Assembly: GCF_016714285.1 (NCBI RefSeq)
Contig: NZ_JADJNN010000001.1
Coordinates: 992,001-1,056,000 of the forward strand
Reading direction: 5' to 3'
Length of the DNA: 64,000 nucleotides
Source: Nannocystis sp.
GTDB lineage: Bacteria; Myxococcota_A; Polyangia; Nannocystales; Nannocystaceae
Shown here: positions 1-9,855 of the stretch, piece by piece
How positions within the stretch are numbered: the stretch's first letter is position 1
How the letters are laid out: the number at the start of each line of letters is the position of its first letter
The notes under the pieces: generated by a model
Told to the model about the DNA's origin: nothing
The model's input: the letters and a program-made list of their open reading frames with translations, nothing else
Database searches by the model: none
Translations under genes and position numbers: made by a program

Positions 1-377
1 CCCGGGGTCAGGCCCGCCGGGTAGCTCGGCCCCTGCAGCGCCGCCGCGTCGACGTCGATCGACCGCGCCGCCAGCGTCCCCCGCAGCACCCGCGTCGGCG
101 TGAACGCGTCCTGCAAGATCATGTCGAGCGACCCATCCGGCCCCGGGCGACACGGATAGGTGCCTTGCCAGTACTCCGCGACCACCCAGATCGTCGCCGC
201 CGCCGCCCAGCGCGGATCGATCGCCACCCCCAACGCCTGCAGCTCCGCCGGCAAGGTCTCCGCGCCAGCGATCGCCGCGACAGCCTCCGCCCGCGGCTCC
301 GCGATCGGCAGCTCCGGCGCACAGCCGAGGCTCACCACGCTCATGACCACGAGCTTCGCCGACCTCGGCCCGCGCAT
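1..377 (-). CDS. Putative lipoprotein, 3' end beyond the window
   Basis: Reading the minus strand from the ATG at 377-375 gives an open frame that runs off the window edge after about 125 residues. The N-terminus is MRGPRSAKLVVMSVVSLGC: a basic start, a hydrophobic stretch and a lipobox-like LGC, so the product is probably a lipid-anchored envelope protein. The rest (for example a PRWAAAATIWVVAEYWQGTY segment) matches no family I recognise. Its ATG overlaps the TGA of the upstream hydrolase gene by one base (TGATG), which implies translational coupling in one operon. The protein is C-terminally truncated here by the window, not by mutation. Function unknown. Confidence 0.7.
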   Translation of the reverse strand, partial: MRGPRSAKLVVMSVVSLGCAPELPIAEPRAEAVAAIAGAETLPAELQALGVAIDPRWAAAATIWVVAEYWQGTYPCRPGPDGSLDMILQDAFTPTRVLRGTLAARSIDVDAAALQGPSYPAGLTP

Positions 378-1285
378 CACTCGCCCCGATCGTGGCGCCG
401 CAGCCACTCGAGCAGCAGCGCGTTGACCTCGGCTGGTCGCTCCTGATGCACGAAGTGCCCGGCCCCACGCACGCGTCGGACCTTGAGCCCGCGCGGGAAG
501 TCAGCCCCCCGCATCATCTCGTCGAACAGCCGCGTGTCGATGCAACCATCCGTCTCCCCCGTGATCGCCAGCGTCGGCACCGTGATCGGCGCGAAGGCCA
601 GCGCCCGCGACTGCGCCGCCGCGCGCGACAGCGGGTCGATCGCCGCCCGGTAGTAGCGCAGCGCCGCGGTCAACACCCCCGGCTGACGAAACGTGCGCCG
701 CAGCAGCCGCAGCTCCTCCTCCGGCGGCGTCCAGCCCGGCGACCACGCCCGCCACAGCCGCTCGAGGAACGCGAAGTCATCGCGTCGCACCACCAGCTCG
801 GCGACCCCACGCAGCTGGAAGAACAGCGTGTACCACGAGTTTCGCAGCTGCCCCGGCAGCTTCAGCAGCCCGCTGCCCAGGCGCCGCAGGTGCGGCACCG
901 CGATCGTCGTCAGCGACAGCAGCCGCTCCGGGGCCTTCGCCGCCACCTGGTACCCGATCACCGCGCCCCAGTCGTGCCCGACCAGGTGCACGCGCAGCGC
1001 CCCCAGGCACTCGATCCACCCGAGCACGTCCTCGACCATCCGGATCACGTGATAGTCGTCGTCGATCGGCTGCGACGACGGCTCATAGCCGCGGAGGGTC
1101 GGCGCCACCACGCGGTAGCCAGCCTGCGCCAGAGCCGGGATCTGATCCCGGAACGAACGCGGGTGGTCAGGAAACCCGTGCAGGCACAACACGACCGCCC
1201 GCGGATCGCCCGGCCGCGGCCTGGACCCCTCCAGCGTCGTGAATTGCAGCCCATTCGCGGAGAGGGAGCCTTGATAGAACCGATC
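377..1285 (-). CDS. Alpha/beta hydrolase, epoxide hydrolase-like
   Basis: A protein of about 302 residues with the alpha/beta hydrolase layout of soluble epoxide hydrolases and haloalkane dehalogenases. Near the N-terminus is LHGFPDHPRSF (oxyanion-hole HG-P motif). The nucleophile elbow is VGHDWGA, with Asp as nucleophile as in epoxide hydrolases, and the C-terminal catalytic His lies in GAGHFVHQERP. The acid is probably in the ITGETDGCID segment. I chose the GTG at 1285 because AAGGAG lies 7 bases upstream and the homology begins just after it; the longer frame back to 1486 has no family match. It would hydrolyse an epoxide or related ester in the cytoplasm; the substrate cannot be told. It is translationally coupled to the lipoprotein gene downstream. 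Confidence 0.88.
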   Translation of the reverse strand, partial: DRFYQGSLSANGLQFTTLEGSRPRPGDPRAVVLCLHGFPDHPRSFRDQIPALAQAGYRVVAPTLRGYEPSSQPIDDDYHVIRMVEDVLGWIECLGALRVHLVGHDWGAVIGYQVAAKAPERLLSLTTIAVPHLRRLGSGLLKLPGQLRNSWYTLFFQLRGVAELVVRRDDFAFLERLWRAWSPGWTPPEEELRLLRRTFRQPGVLTAALRYYRAAIDPLSRAAAQSRALAFAPITVPTLAITGETDGCIDTRLFDEMMRGADFPRGLKVRRVRGAGHFVHQERPAEVNALLLEWLRRHDRGE

Positions 1286-1533
1286 CACCGCCACGCTCCT
1301 TGCTACCACCTTCGGGCCCAAAACGTCGACCGATGCGGACACATGCCCGCGCCCACGCGCGCGGACACGTGCACCCGCGGACAGCGCAACCGCGCACGAA
1401 CAGCGTACCGAAGCCAATACCGCTGGTACGCCGCGTGCAACCGCCCACGCGCATGTGGGACTGGCCGAAGCTCCACATCCTGCCACCGGCCCTGTCGTCG
1501 GCCGGCCGAGGATGCGGGTACAACGGAGACGTC

Positions 1534-3147
<1,614 letters not shown>

Positions 3148-3398
3148 AGAGCCCCGCCGAGCCAACCTCCCGGCACTCACGGAGTGCGACCTCCCGCCTG
3201 ACCACGGTCCTCGGGGCTCCGAGCCAACCTCCCGGCGCTCGCTGAGTCCGTCGCCGCCTGACCGACGCGACGTCCGGGCCTCCCGCCAACCCTCCCAACG
3301 TAAACCGCCGCAGACCCGCGTTCCGTCGCCCCACCGCTGGCATCCGCGCGCCAGCGATGATAATCCGCGAACATGACCGCGCATCGCGAGCGTCTGCC

Positions 3399-4688
3399 AT
3401 GACGCGACGCCCCCTGCACCGCGACGCCGTCGCCGCGCTCGCGATCTGGTGCTTCAGCCTCCAGGGTCTGTGTCTCAGCGCGCTGCTCACCGCCCTCAAG
3501 TACCGCGCCGACACCCTCTGCGACGAGGACCTGTTCGCCGCCTGTCCGCTCGCCGCCACCTCGTCCTGCGCGACTGTCCTCGGGGACAGCTGGGCCACCG
3601 TCCTCGGCGCCCCGCTCACGGTCCACAGCAGCGCCTTCTACCTCGTCACCCTCGTCCTCGCCCTGCTCACCGTCTGCGGCGCGCAGACCCGCAACTTCAC
3701 CCGACCCGTCCTCCTGTTGCTTGCCTATGCAGGCTTCGCCGTCGCCCTCGTGCTGGCCGCCCGCGCCGCGCTCGTGCTCGGCGCCCTGTGTCCCTACTGC
3801 CTGTTCCTCGACATCGTCCAGCTCGGCATCCTCGTCGCCGCCCGCCTGATGAACCCGGACGGCCTGCGCGGCGCCTGGCTGCTGCTGCGCCGCAGCCCGC
3901 GTCTGCTCGCCGGCGCCGGCGTGACCGTGCTGGCCCTCGTCACCGTCGCCAGCGTCCAGCGCACCCTCCTGCGCCGCGCCGCGCTCACCACCCTGCAGCG
4001 CGACCTCAGCCCCTGCGAGGTCCGCCTCTCGCAGGTCCCCGAGTCCCCGCTCACGCTCCGCGCCGACTCCGACGACTCCGCCCCCCCGCGCCTGATCGCC
4101 GCCGTCTTCCTCGACCTCGCCTGCCCGCACTGCCGCGACGAGTTCGAGTTCTGGCCGCGCTTCCAGGCCACCGCCCCGTGGCCGATCGAGGTCCGCCTCT
4201 ATCACTTCCCCGCCACCAGCTGCGACCTCGAGGCGCTCTCCGCCGGCGCCCCCGACCTCAGCCCCCAGCGCAGCTGCGACGCCGCCCGCGCGCTCCACTG
4301 CATGATCGAGCTCGGCGATCCGAACCGGGCCATGGCCATGACCGAGGCCCTGTTCGCCGCCCAGGACCGGCCCGCGCCACACTTCTCGGCCAGCCACCTC
4401 GCCGCCGTCGCCCGCGAGTTCGGCGTCGACGCCGACCCCGCCCGCCCCGCCGATCAGGACCCGCTGTTCGGCTGCATGGTCGATCCAGCCACCACCGACG
4501 CCCTGGTCCGCGACATGCGCTTCGCCCAGCACGTCGCCGAGCTCGACCGTCCACCCGGCGCCCTGCTCATCCCCCTGCAACGCGGCCAGCCCTTCGGTCG
4601 AGCCCAGCAGGTCCGCGGCCACAAGCCGCAGGCCACCCTCGAGGCGTGGATCTCCGCCCTCCTCGCCGACCTCCCGGAGCCGCCATGA
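3399..4688 (+). CDS. VKOR-family membrane oxidoreductase fused to a DsbA/thioredoxin-like domain
   Basis: A 429-residue fusion. Residues 1-150 form a four-helix VKOR domain with the full cysteine set: C49 and C57 (spacing C-x7-C, as in VKOR) followed by a conserved Ser region, and the quinone-side CPYC at 131-134. A further hydrophobic helix (about 168-186) leads to a periplasmic thioredoxin-like domain with CPHC at 242-245 in FLDLACPHCRDEFEFW. Such fusions take electrons from protein thiols to quinone and drive disulfide formation, replacing DsbB plus DsbA. The ATG at 3399 is chosen because the membrane domain starts right after it. Its stop overlaps the next start by 4 bases (ATGA). A perfect 16-bp hairpin module (3574-3589) is embedded in the VKOR loop coding region. 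Confidence 0.92.
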   Translation: MTRRPLHRDAVAALAIWCFSLQGLCLSALLTALKYRADTLCDEDLFAACPLAATSSCATVLGDSWATVLGAPLTVHSSAFYLVTLVLALLTVCGAQTRNFTRPVLLLLAYAGFAVALVLAARAALVLGALCPYCLFLDIVQLGILVAARLMNPDGLRGAWLLLRRSPRLLAGAGVTVLALVTVASVQRTLLRRAALTTLQRDLSPCEVRLSQVPESPLTLRADSDDSAPPRLIAAVFLDLACPHCRDEFEFWPRFQATAPWPIEVRLYHFPATSCDLEALSAGAPDLSPQRSCDAARALHCMIELGDPNRAMAMTEALFAAQDRPAPHFSASHLAAVAREFGVDADPARPADQDPLFGCMVDPATTDALVRDMRFAQHVAELDRPPGALLIPLQRGQPFGRAQQVRGHKPQATLEAWISALLADLPEPP

Positions 4689-5734
4689 ACCTGCCGCCGC
4701 AAGCACCGGCCCGAGCCCACGCCGACCCGCCGATCCCCGACGACGCCCGCCGCACGGTCCGCTTCCAGATGCTCCTCTCGCTGCTCGCCACCGTGCTGTT
4801 CGGCCTGGCGATCGTCCTCGGCTTCGAGCTCGCCAGCGCCGGCACCACGCGCGACCAGCCCGCCTGCACCGTCGACAGCGAGGCCCGCGACTGCGGCCCC
4901 GAGGAGACCTGCGTGCGCGGCCGCTGCAAGCCCCTGCCGCCGATCCTCAGCGTGCTCCCCTGTCAGGAGGGCGACCCCTGCGACGGCCGCTGCACCTGCG
5001 ACGGCGCCTTCACCTGCGACGACCGCCGCCGCTGCACCGCCGCCGCCGAGGACAGCTGCGCCCCCGAGGTCAGCGCCCTGCTCGCCGACCTCCAGCGCTT
5101 CGAGAAGAGCCAGTGCAAGAAGGTCGGCGAGGACGCCAGCCAGTGCCCGCCCCGCGCCCTCGATCAGTTCTTCATCGACCACCGCCAGTTCGACGCCGTC
5201 CTGCTCGGCCTGCGCCACACCACCACCGTGCACTTCGACAGCCGCCGCTCCGGCGGCGACCTCCCGGCCCGCCAGCAGCAGGAGTACCAGCAGCAGTTCG
5301 CCGCCCTCGCCGGCCGCCTGCGCAGCGCCGACGCCGTCCTGATCATCGCCCGCGCCAGCCAGGACGCCCGCGACGACCAGCGCAGCCAGAGCGTCAACTA
5401 CCTCGTCGCGCAGAACCGCCTCGACGCCGTCGCCGGCTGGATCGTCGCCCAGGAGCCGACCCCCGGCGCCCAGGACCTCATGGCCCGCAAGCTGATCCGC
5501 CTGGCGATCGGCACCTCGCACCCGCTGCGCGCCGAGCTGCTCGCCCGCAACCCCGAGCACCACGTCATCACCTGGTCGCGCCGCCAGAGCGACCACCTGC
5601 GCGACAGCATCGCCCGCCACCGCGACCTCGACCCCGACACCGCCGCCGGCCTGCACCGCCTGCTCAACCAGTCGGTCCTGCTGGTCCCGATCCCCTGCGC
5701 CCTCCCCGGCCCGGAGCCCCGCGATGCCCGCTGA
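4685..5734 (+). CDS. Single-pass membrane protein with Cys-rich segment and OmpA-like C-terminus
   Basis: A 349-residue protein. A short cytoplasmic tail precedes one membrane helix at about residues 28-50, then a Cys-rich stretch (about 58-125) with closely spaced pairs such as CDGRCTCDGAFTCDDRRRC. The C-terminal part (about 160-300) contains DAVLIIARAS and a later NRLDAV segment, which loosely resemble the OmpA peptidoglycan-binding fold; this assignment is weak. It is translationally coupled to the VKOR-DsbA gene (4-base overlap) and overlaps the thioredoxin gene downstream by 11 bases, so the three are co-translated. The Cys-rich part is a natural substrate or partner for that disulfide machinery. 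I do not recognise a named family. Confidence 0.85.
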   Translation: MNLPPQAPARAHADPPIPDDARRTVRFQMLLSLLATVLFGLAIVLGFELASAGTTRDQPACTVDSEARDCGPEETCVRGRCKPLPPILSVLPCQEGDPCDGRCTCDGAFTCDDRRRCTAAAEDSCAPEVSALLADLQRFEKSQCKKVGEDASQCPPRALDQFFIDHRQFDAVLLGLRHTTTVHFDSRRSGGDLPARQQQEYQQQFAALAGRLRSADAVLIIARASQDARDDQRSQSVNYLVAQNRLDAVAGWIVAQEPTPGAQDLMARKLIRLAIGTSHPLRAELLARNPEHHVITWSRRQSDHLRDSIARHRDLDPDTAAGLHRLLNQSVLLVPIPCALPGPEPRDAR

Positions 5735-6863
5735 GCCCCGCCTCCACCCTGTCCCCAAGGACAGCCCCGCCGCACCTGTCCCCAAGGACATGTCCCGCCA
5801 GCCAGCCCCGTCGCCTGTCCCCAAGGACAGCCGCCAGCCAGCCCCGTCGCCTGTCCCCAAGGACATGTCCCGCCAGCCGGCCCCGTCGCATGTCCCCAAG
5901 GACATGTCCCGCCAGCCAGCCCCATCGCCTGTCCCCAAGGACAGCCCCGCCGCCCCCGCACCCGCCCCACTGTCCCCGCGCCGCTTCGCCGCGCTGCTCG
6001 CCGCGATCGCCTTACCCCTCCTGCTCGTGCTCGCGTGGAGCCTACAGGGCGACCCCGAGGCGCCAGCCAACGCGCGCCGCCTCGCCGCCGCGAGCGCCCC
6101 GGAGGCCAGCTCCGACCCCGCCCCGACCACCATCATCCGCCCGCAGGCCCCCGCCGTCGCCGTGTCGGTCACCGTCGATCCCCCGCGCCGCCTCGCCCGC
6201 CTCGCCCAGCTCAGCCTCGGCGCGCTCGACAGCGACGGGCGCCTGGTCCCGACCCGCCTCGCCCCCGCGCTCGGGCGGCGGATCAGCGTCGTCAACGTGT
6301 GGGCCACCTACTGCGCACCCTGCATGCGCGAGCTCCCGCGCCTGCTCGACCTCCTCGCCGCGCGCCCCTGGGGCGCCGACCTGCGCCTGGTCCCCGTCCT
6401 GCTCGAGGCCCCCGACCGTCACAACGAGCCCCAGCAAGCCGCCCTGCGCACCCTCCGGGCCGCCCCCGCGAGCAAGCAGCAGCTGGTCGACCTCACCCCC
6501 GCCGGCGCCCTCCAGACCCTGCTGCACGAGGCCGGCCTGCTGCCCGAGCGCGCCACCCTGCCCCTGACCCTCGTCCTCGACTGCGAGCAGCGCGTCCGCT
6601 GGCTGCACCGCGGCGAGCTCACGGACACCGCGGCCCTCGGCGCCGTGCTCGACGACCTGCGCGCCGAGCTCCCCCGCTGCAGCGAGCCGAGCCCCGAACC
6701 CGTGCTCGCCGACGGCTGCGGCGACGCCTACTGCGACCCCGACCGCGCCGAGGACTGCGCGACCTGCCCGCCCGACTGCGCCTGCCCCGAGAACCGCGAG
6801 TGCGTCGCCCTCGCCGGCCGCCGCGCCCGCTGCAACTTCCGCTCGCAAGGCCTCAAGGACTAG
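5724..6863 (+). CDS. TlpA-like membrane-anchored thioredoxin with VPKD repeat N-terminus and Cys-rich tail
   Basis: A 379-residue protein. Residues 1-85 are a disordered Pro/Ser/Lys segment with six VPKD units. A signal anchor follows at about 88-106, then a thioredoxin fold of the TlpA/ResA type with VVNVWATYCAPCMRELPRL, redox Cys at 197 and 200. The C-terminus is again Cys-rich (CGDAYCDPDRAEDCATCPPDC). It should act as a periplasmic thiol-disulfide reductase or oxidase with the VKOR-DsbA protein encoded two genes upstream. The repeats at the N-terminus are encoded by copies of a dispersed hairpin module (TGTCCCCAAGGACA) found throughout the window, which suggests the linker arose by insertion of that element. 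The start overlaps the previous gene by 11 bases. Confidence 0.9.
   Translation: MPAEPRLHPVPKDSPAAPVPKDMSRQPAPSPVPKDSRQPAPSPVPKDMSRQPAPSHVPKDMSRQPAPSPVPKDSPAAPAPAPLSPRRFAALLAAIALPLLLVLAWSLQGDPEAPANARRLAAASAPEASSDPAPTTIIRPQAPAVAVSVTVDPPRRLARLAQLSLGALDSDGRLVPTRLAPALGRRISVVNVWATYCAPCMRELPRLLDLLAARPWGADLRLVPVLLEAPDRHNEPQQAALRTLRAAPASKQQLVDLTPAGALQTLLHEAGLLPERATLPLTLVLDCEQRVRWLHRGELTDTAALGAVLDDLRAELPRCSEPSPEPVLADGCGDAYCDPDRAEDCATCPPDCACPENRECVALAGRRARCNFRSQGLKD
5749..5946 (+). repeat. Six in-frame copies of the TGTCC-CCAA-GGACA module
   Basis: TGTCCCCAAGGACA occurs six times here, beginning near 5750, 5776, 5815, 5851, 5890 and 5929. It is followed by either TGTCCCGCCAGCC or GCC. Each copy is an inverted repeat (TGTCC/GGACA, loop CCAA). 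Read in the gene's frame the copies give VPKDS or VPKDM. The same inverted repeat is scattered elsewhere in the window, both in genes and between them. Confidence 0.95.
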
Positions 6864-6885
6864 CGCCCGTCACCCCGAGCCCCGC

Positions 6886-8430
6886 ATGCCCTACCTCCCG
6901 TTAGTCCCCCTCCTGCTCTGGACCGCCCTCGCCGCCCCACCCGGCGCGTCCACACCCAGCTCACCGAGCGACCGCAGCACGGCCGGCGACTCGCACGCCA
7001 CGACCAGCGCGCCACGCCTCCTCGCGGCCAAATCGCGCCTCACCGCGAGCGAGCCGCGCCGCCTCGCGGCGCACACCGTGGCGGTGCTTCACGTCGCCCC
7101 GGCCGCGGCGCCCAGCGACACCGTACCGGACGAGGCCACCCGCAGCGCCGCCGCCCGGACCCACTACACCGAGCGCCGCTACCTCGAGGCCGCCCGCATG
7201 TACGAGCAACTGTGGCGCGACACCCAGGCCGCGAAGTACCGCTTCAACGCCGGCATGGCCCGCTCGGCCGCCGAGCACGACGGCGCCGCGATCATCCACT
7301 GGCAGGCCTACCTGAGCACCGCGCCCACCGTGACGGCCCGCGAGCGCAGCATGCTCGCCTCCGAGATCACCGCCGCCAAACAGCGCACCCGCCCCCTCCA
7401 GCTCAAGATCCTGGGCCCGCTCGCCCCCGCCACGCTCACCCTCACCGCCCCCGAAGGCGCCCCGCAGGGCCCCCGCGACCCGATCGACCTGCTCCCCGCG
7501 ACCACGATCGACCTGTCCCTCGAGCCAGGTAACTGGACCGCCACCATCACCCGCCCCGACCGCCCGACCGCCAGCATCACCTTCACCGCCGAAGCCGGCG
7601 CCGTCATCACCCTCGGCGGCGACCCGGCGCCCGCCCTCGACCCGCCGACCCAGCCCCCGCCCGTCGAGCCACCCGTCGCCACGCCAGAAGATGCCGCCCT
7701 CACCATCACGCTCGGTCCGCCCGCCGCCCTCGCGCGCGGCGTCGCCGTCAGCCTCGCCGGCCCCGCACCGGCCGAGGCTCGTGAGCTGCGAAGCCCCGAG
7801 CAGACCTGGCAGCTGGCCCCCGGCGCCTGGACCGTGCGCGCCGAGGCCCGCGACTACGAGCCCCTCAACACGCCGGTGCAGCTCGGCCCCGGCGAGCAGC
7901 GCCGCCTCGATCTCCAGCTCCGCCCCGACCGCGACGCCCGCACCCGCTTCGGCCTCAGCCTCGGCCTCGGCATCACCGGCTTCACCATGTTCACCGCCGG
8001 CGCCGTGCTCACCGGCCGCACGCCCCGGGACCTCGACTGCAGCACCCGCACCGCGTGCCAGATCGCCGTCGACAACGTCCTCGATCGATCGACCGGCCTC
8101 GCCCTGATCGGCACCGGCCTCGGCACCACCGTCACGGCGATCACCGCCGGCCTGATGCGCAGCGATCGCGGCCTGCTGGTCGAGACCGGCGTCGGCGGTG
8201 CCCTGCTGACCGGCGGCCTGGCCTGGTACATGGTCGAGGTCACCCAGACCACCGCGCTCGACCACCGCGGCCGCGCCCACGCTGCGGCGACCGTGCTCGG
8301 CCTCGGCGGCGGAATGTTCGCCGGCGCCGTCATCAGCCTCGTGGTCCGCCGGATCACCCGCCAGCGCACCCCGCCACCCGTTACCCTCGTCCCGAGCTTC
8401 CGCGGCCTCTCGCTCGCCGCCCGCTTCTAG
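6886..8430 (+). CDS. Secreted/membrane protein with TPR-like and PEGA-like regions
   Basis: A 514-residue protein. Its hydrophobic N-terminus (MPYLPLVPLLLWTALAAPPG) looks like a signal peptide. A helical region around 85-160 (HYTERRYLEAARMYEQLW, then KYRFNAGMARSAA) resembles TPR repeats. Two beta-rich segments follow (about 170-245 and 265-345), with PEGA-like phrases such as LEPGNWTATI and LAPGAWTVRAEARDYEPL. Several hydrophobic helices lie at about 355-490. This order (TPR, PEGA-like, membrane helices) is common in myxobacterial surface-associated proteins of unknown role. The gene starts 22 bases after the thioredoxin-like gene and is probably in the same operon. No enzymatic motif is seen. 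Confidence 0.85.
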   Translation: MPYLPLVPLLLWTALAAPPGASTPSSPSDRSTAGDSHATTSAPRLLAAKSRLTASEPRRLAAHTVAVLHVAPAAAPSDTVPDEATRSAAARTHYTERRYLEAARMYEQLWRDTQAAKYRFNAGMARSAAEHDGAAIIHWQAYLSTAPTVTARERSMLASEITAAKQRTRPLQLKILGPLAPATLTLTAPEGAPQGPRDPIDLLPATTIDLSLEPGNWTATITRPDRPTASITFTAEAGAVITLGGDPAPALDPPTQPPPVEPPVATPEDAALTITLGPPAALARGVAVSLAGPAPAEARELRSPEQTWQLAPGAWTVRAEARDYEPLNTPVQLGPGEQRRLDLQLRPDRDARTRFGLSLGLGITGFTMFTAGAVLTGRTPRDLDCSTRTACQIAVDNVLDRSTGLALIGTGLGTTVTAITAGLMRSDRGLLVETGVGGALLTGGLAWYMVEVTQTTALDHRGRAHAAATVLGLGGGMFAGAVISLVVRRITRQRTPPPVTLVPSFRGLSLAARF

Positions 8431-8500
8431 CGCCCGGAGTCCCCCATGTCCCTCGCCCGCCTCCTCGCGCCCGGAGTCCCCATGTCGCCCCTCGCCCGCC
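8431..8500 (+). repeat. Duplicated translation-start region
   Basis: CGCCCGGAGTCCCC-ATGTC followed by CTCGCCCGCCT occurs twice, about 36 bp apart. Each copy has its own GGAG and ATG (8446 and 8482), in the same frame. This gives the downstream lipoprotein two candidate starts. Only the second gives a compact signal peptide. The near identity indicates a recent tandem duplication. Confidence 0.85.
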
Positions 8501-9717
8501 TGCTGCTGCTCGCGCCGCTGCCCCTCCTCGTCGCCTGCAAGCCGAATTGCGCTGACAACGAGGTCGCCAACAAACACGGCTACGACTGCACCCCCTTCGG
8601 CGAGGCCAGCACCACCAGCGACGCCAGCACCAGCGACGCCAGCACTTCGAGCACCAGCGACAGCTCGAGCAGCACCAGCGAACCCAGCAGCACCACAAGC
8701 ACCCCACCCTGCGACGACGACCCCGCCTGCGGCCCCGACGAGTCCGTCGCCACCTGCCCGGCACAGTGCAGCGAGTGCGGCGACGGCATGGTCACCGCCG
8801 ACGAGCCCTGCGACAACGGCAACGACAACCAGACCTACTGGCCCGCAGAACCACCCGACGGCGCCTGCAGCGAGACCTGCACCACCACCCTCGAGTGGTG
8901 CGGCGACAACAAGAAGAACGGCACCGAGCCCTGCGACAACGGCGTCAACACCGACGCCCCCTACCTCGCATCCCCGCCCCCAGGCGCCTGCGCCCCCGCC
9001 TGCACCGCCGTCGAGTTCTGCGGCGACAACAAGCAAAACGGCCCCGAGCCCTGCGACACCGCCGCCCAGACTGCCACCTGCGAGCTCGACTGCCGCGTCC
9101 CGACATGCGGCGACGGCACGCTCAACACACCCGCCGGCGAGCTCTGCGACGATAACAACACCGACGACGGCGACGGCTGCTCCGCAGACTGCAAGTCGCT
9201 CGAGCGCCTGGTCTTCGTCACCAGCGCCCCCTTCAAGGGCGACCTCGGCGGTTCGCAAGGCAACCCCGACACCCTCACAGGCCTCGCCCTCGCCGACTTC
9301 CGCTGCCAGGCCCTCGCAGGCAAAGCCGGCCTCCCGGGCACCTACAAGGCCTGGCTCAGCACCGACACCGAATCTCCCTCCACCCGCTTCGACACCACCT
9401 TCACCGGCCTCTACCGCCTGCCCTCCCAGGGCTTCCCGGTCATCGCCGAAGGCTGGACCGCCCTCACCAGCGGCACCCTCGACCACGCCATCAACGCCGA
9501 CGAGACCGGCACCCTCACCGAAGAAAACGTCTTCACCAACACCCTCCCGGACGCCACCTCGGCGTCCGCCCTCGACTGCAACCACTGGACCGCCAAGGAC
9601 AATCCCATGACCACCTCCGTGGGTTATTCGGCGGCCTCCGACAACACCTGGACCAATCTCGGCAGCAATCAGTTTTGCTCTGGCGTGAACCGCCTGTACT
9701 GCTTCCAGGACCTCTGA
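8482..9717 (+). CDS. Cys-rich repeat lipoprotein with DUF4215-type repeats and DUF1554-like C-terminal domain
   Basis: A 411-residue lipoprotein from the start chosen (an alternative in-frame ATG lies at 8446). The signal peptide ends in the lipobox LLVAC. A Ser/Thr/Asp linker follows, then several Cys-rich units of the DUF4215 type (CGDGMVTADEPCDNGN, CGDGTLNTPAGELCDDNN, DGDGCSADC). The last 170 residues (from VFVTSAPFKGDLGG to NRLYCFQDL) form a lectin-like domain resembling DUF1554. The protein is expected on the cell surface with many disulfides, which fits its position after the disulfide-forming operon. A paralogue of the same architecture is encoded at 25689. Myxobacterial family members are of unknown function; adhesion or prey recognition is only a guess. 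Confidence 0.9.
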   Translation: MSPLARLLLLAPLPLLVACKPNCADNEVANKHGYDCTPFGEASTTSDASTSDASTSSTSDSSSSTSEPSSTTSTPPCDDDPACGPDESVATCPAQCSECGDGMVTADEPCDNGNDNQTYWPAEPPDGACSETCTTTLEWCGDNKKNGTEPCDNGVNTDAPYLASPPPGACAPACTAVEFCGDNKQNGPEPCDTAAQTATCELDCRVPTCGDGTLNTPAGELCDDNNTDDGDGCSADCKSLERLVFVTSAPFKGDLGGSQGNPDTLTGLALADFRCQALAGKAGLPGTYKAWLSTDTESPSTRFDTTFTGLYRLPSQGFPVIAEGWTALTSGTLDHAINADETGTLTEENVFTNTLPDATSASALDCNHWTAKDNPMTTSVGYSAASDNTWTNLGSNQFCSGVNRLYCFQDL

Positions 9718-9855
9718 GCGCCATGCGCCCGCTCTTCCTCGCCCGGTCGTGCAGCAGGCCACGGGGCTGGATACGACTGCGTCCTTGGCCGTCAATGTTG
9801 CGCATGCAGTTGCGCCGATGATGGGAAACTGTGAGCTCCGATTGACAGGAAGCCA

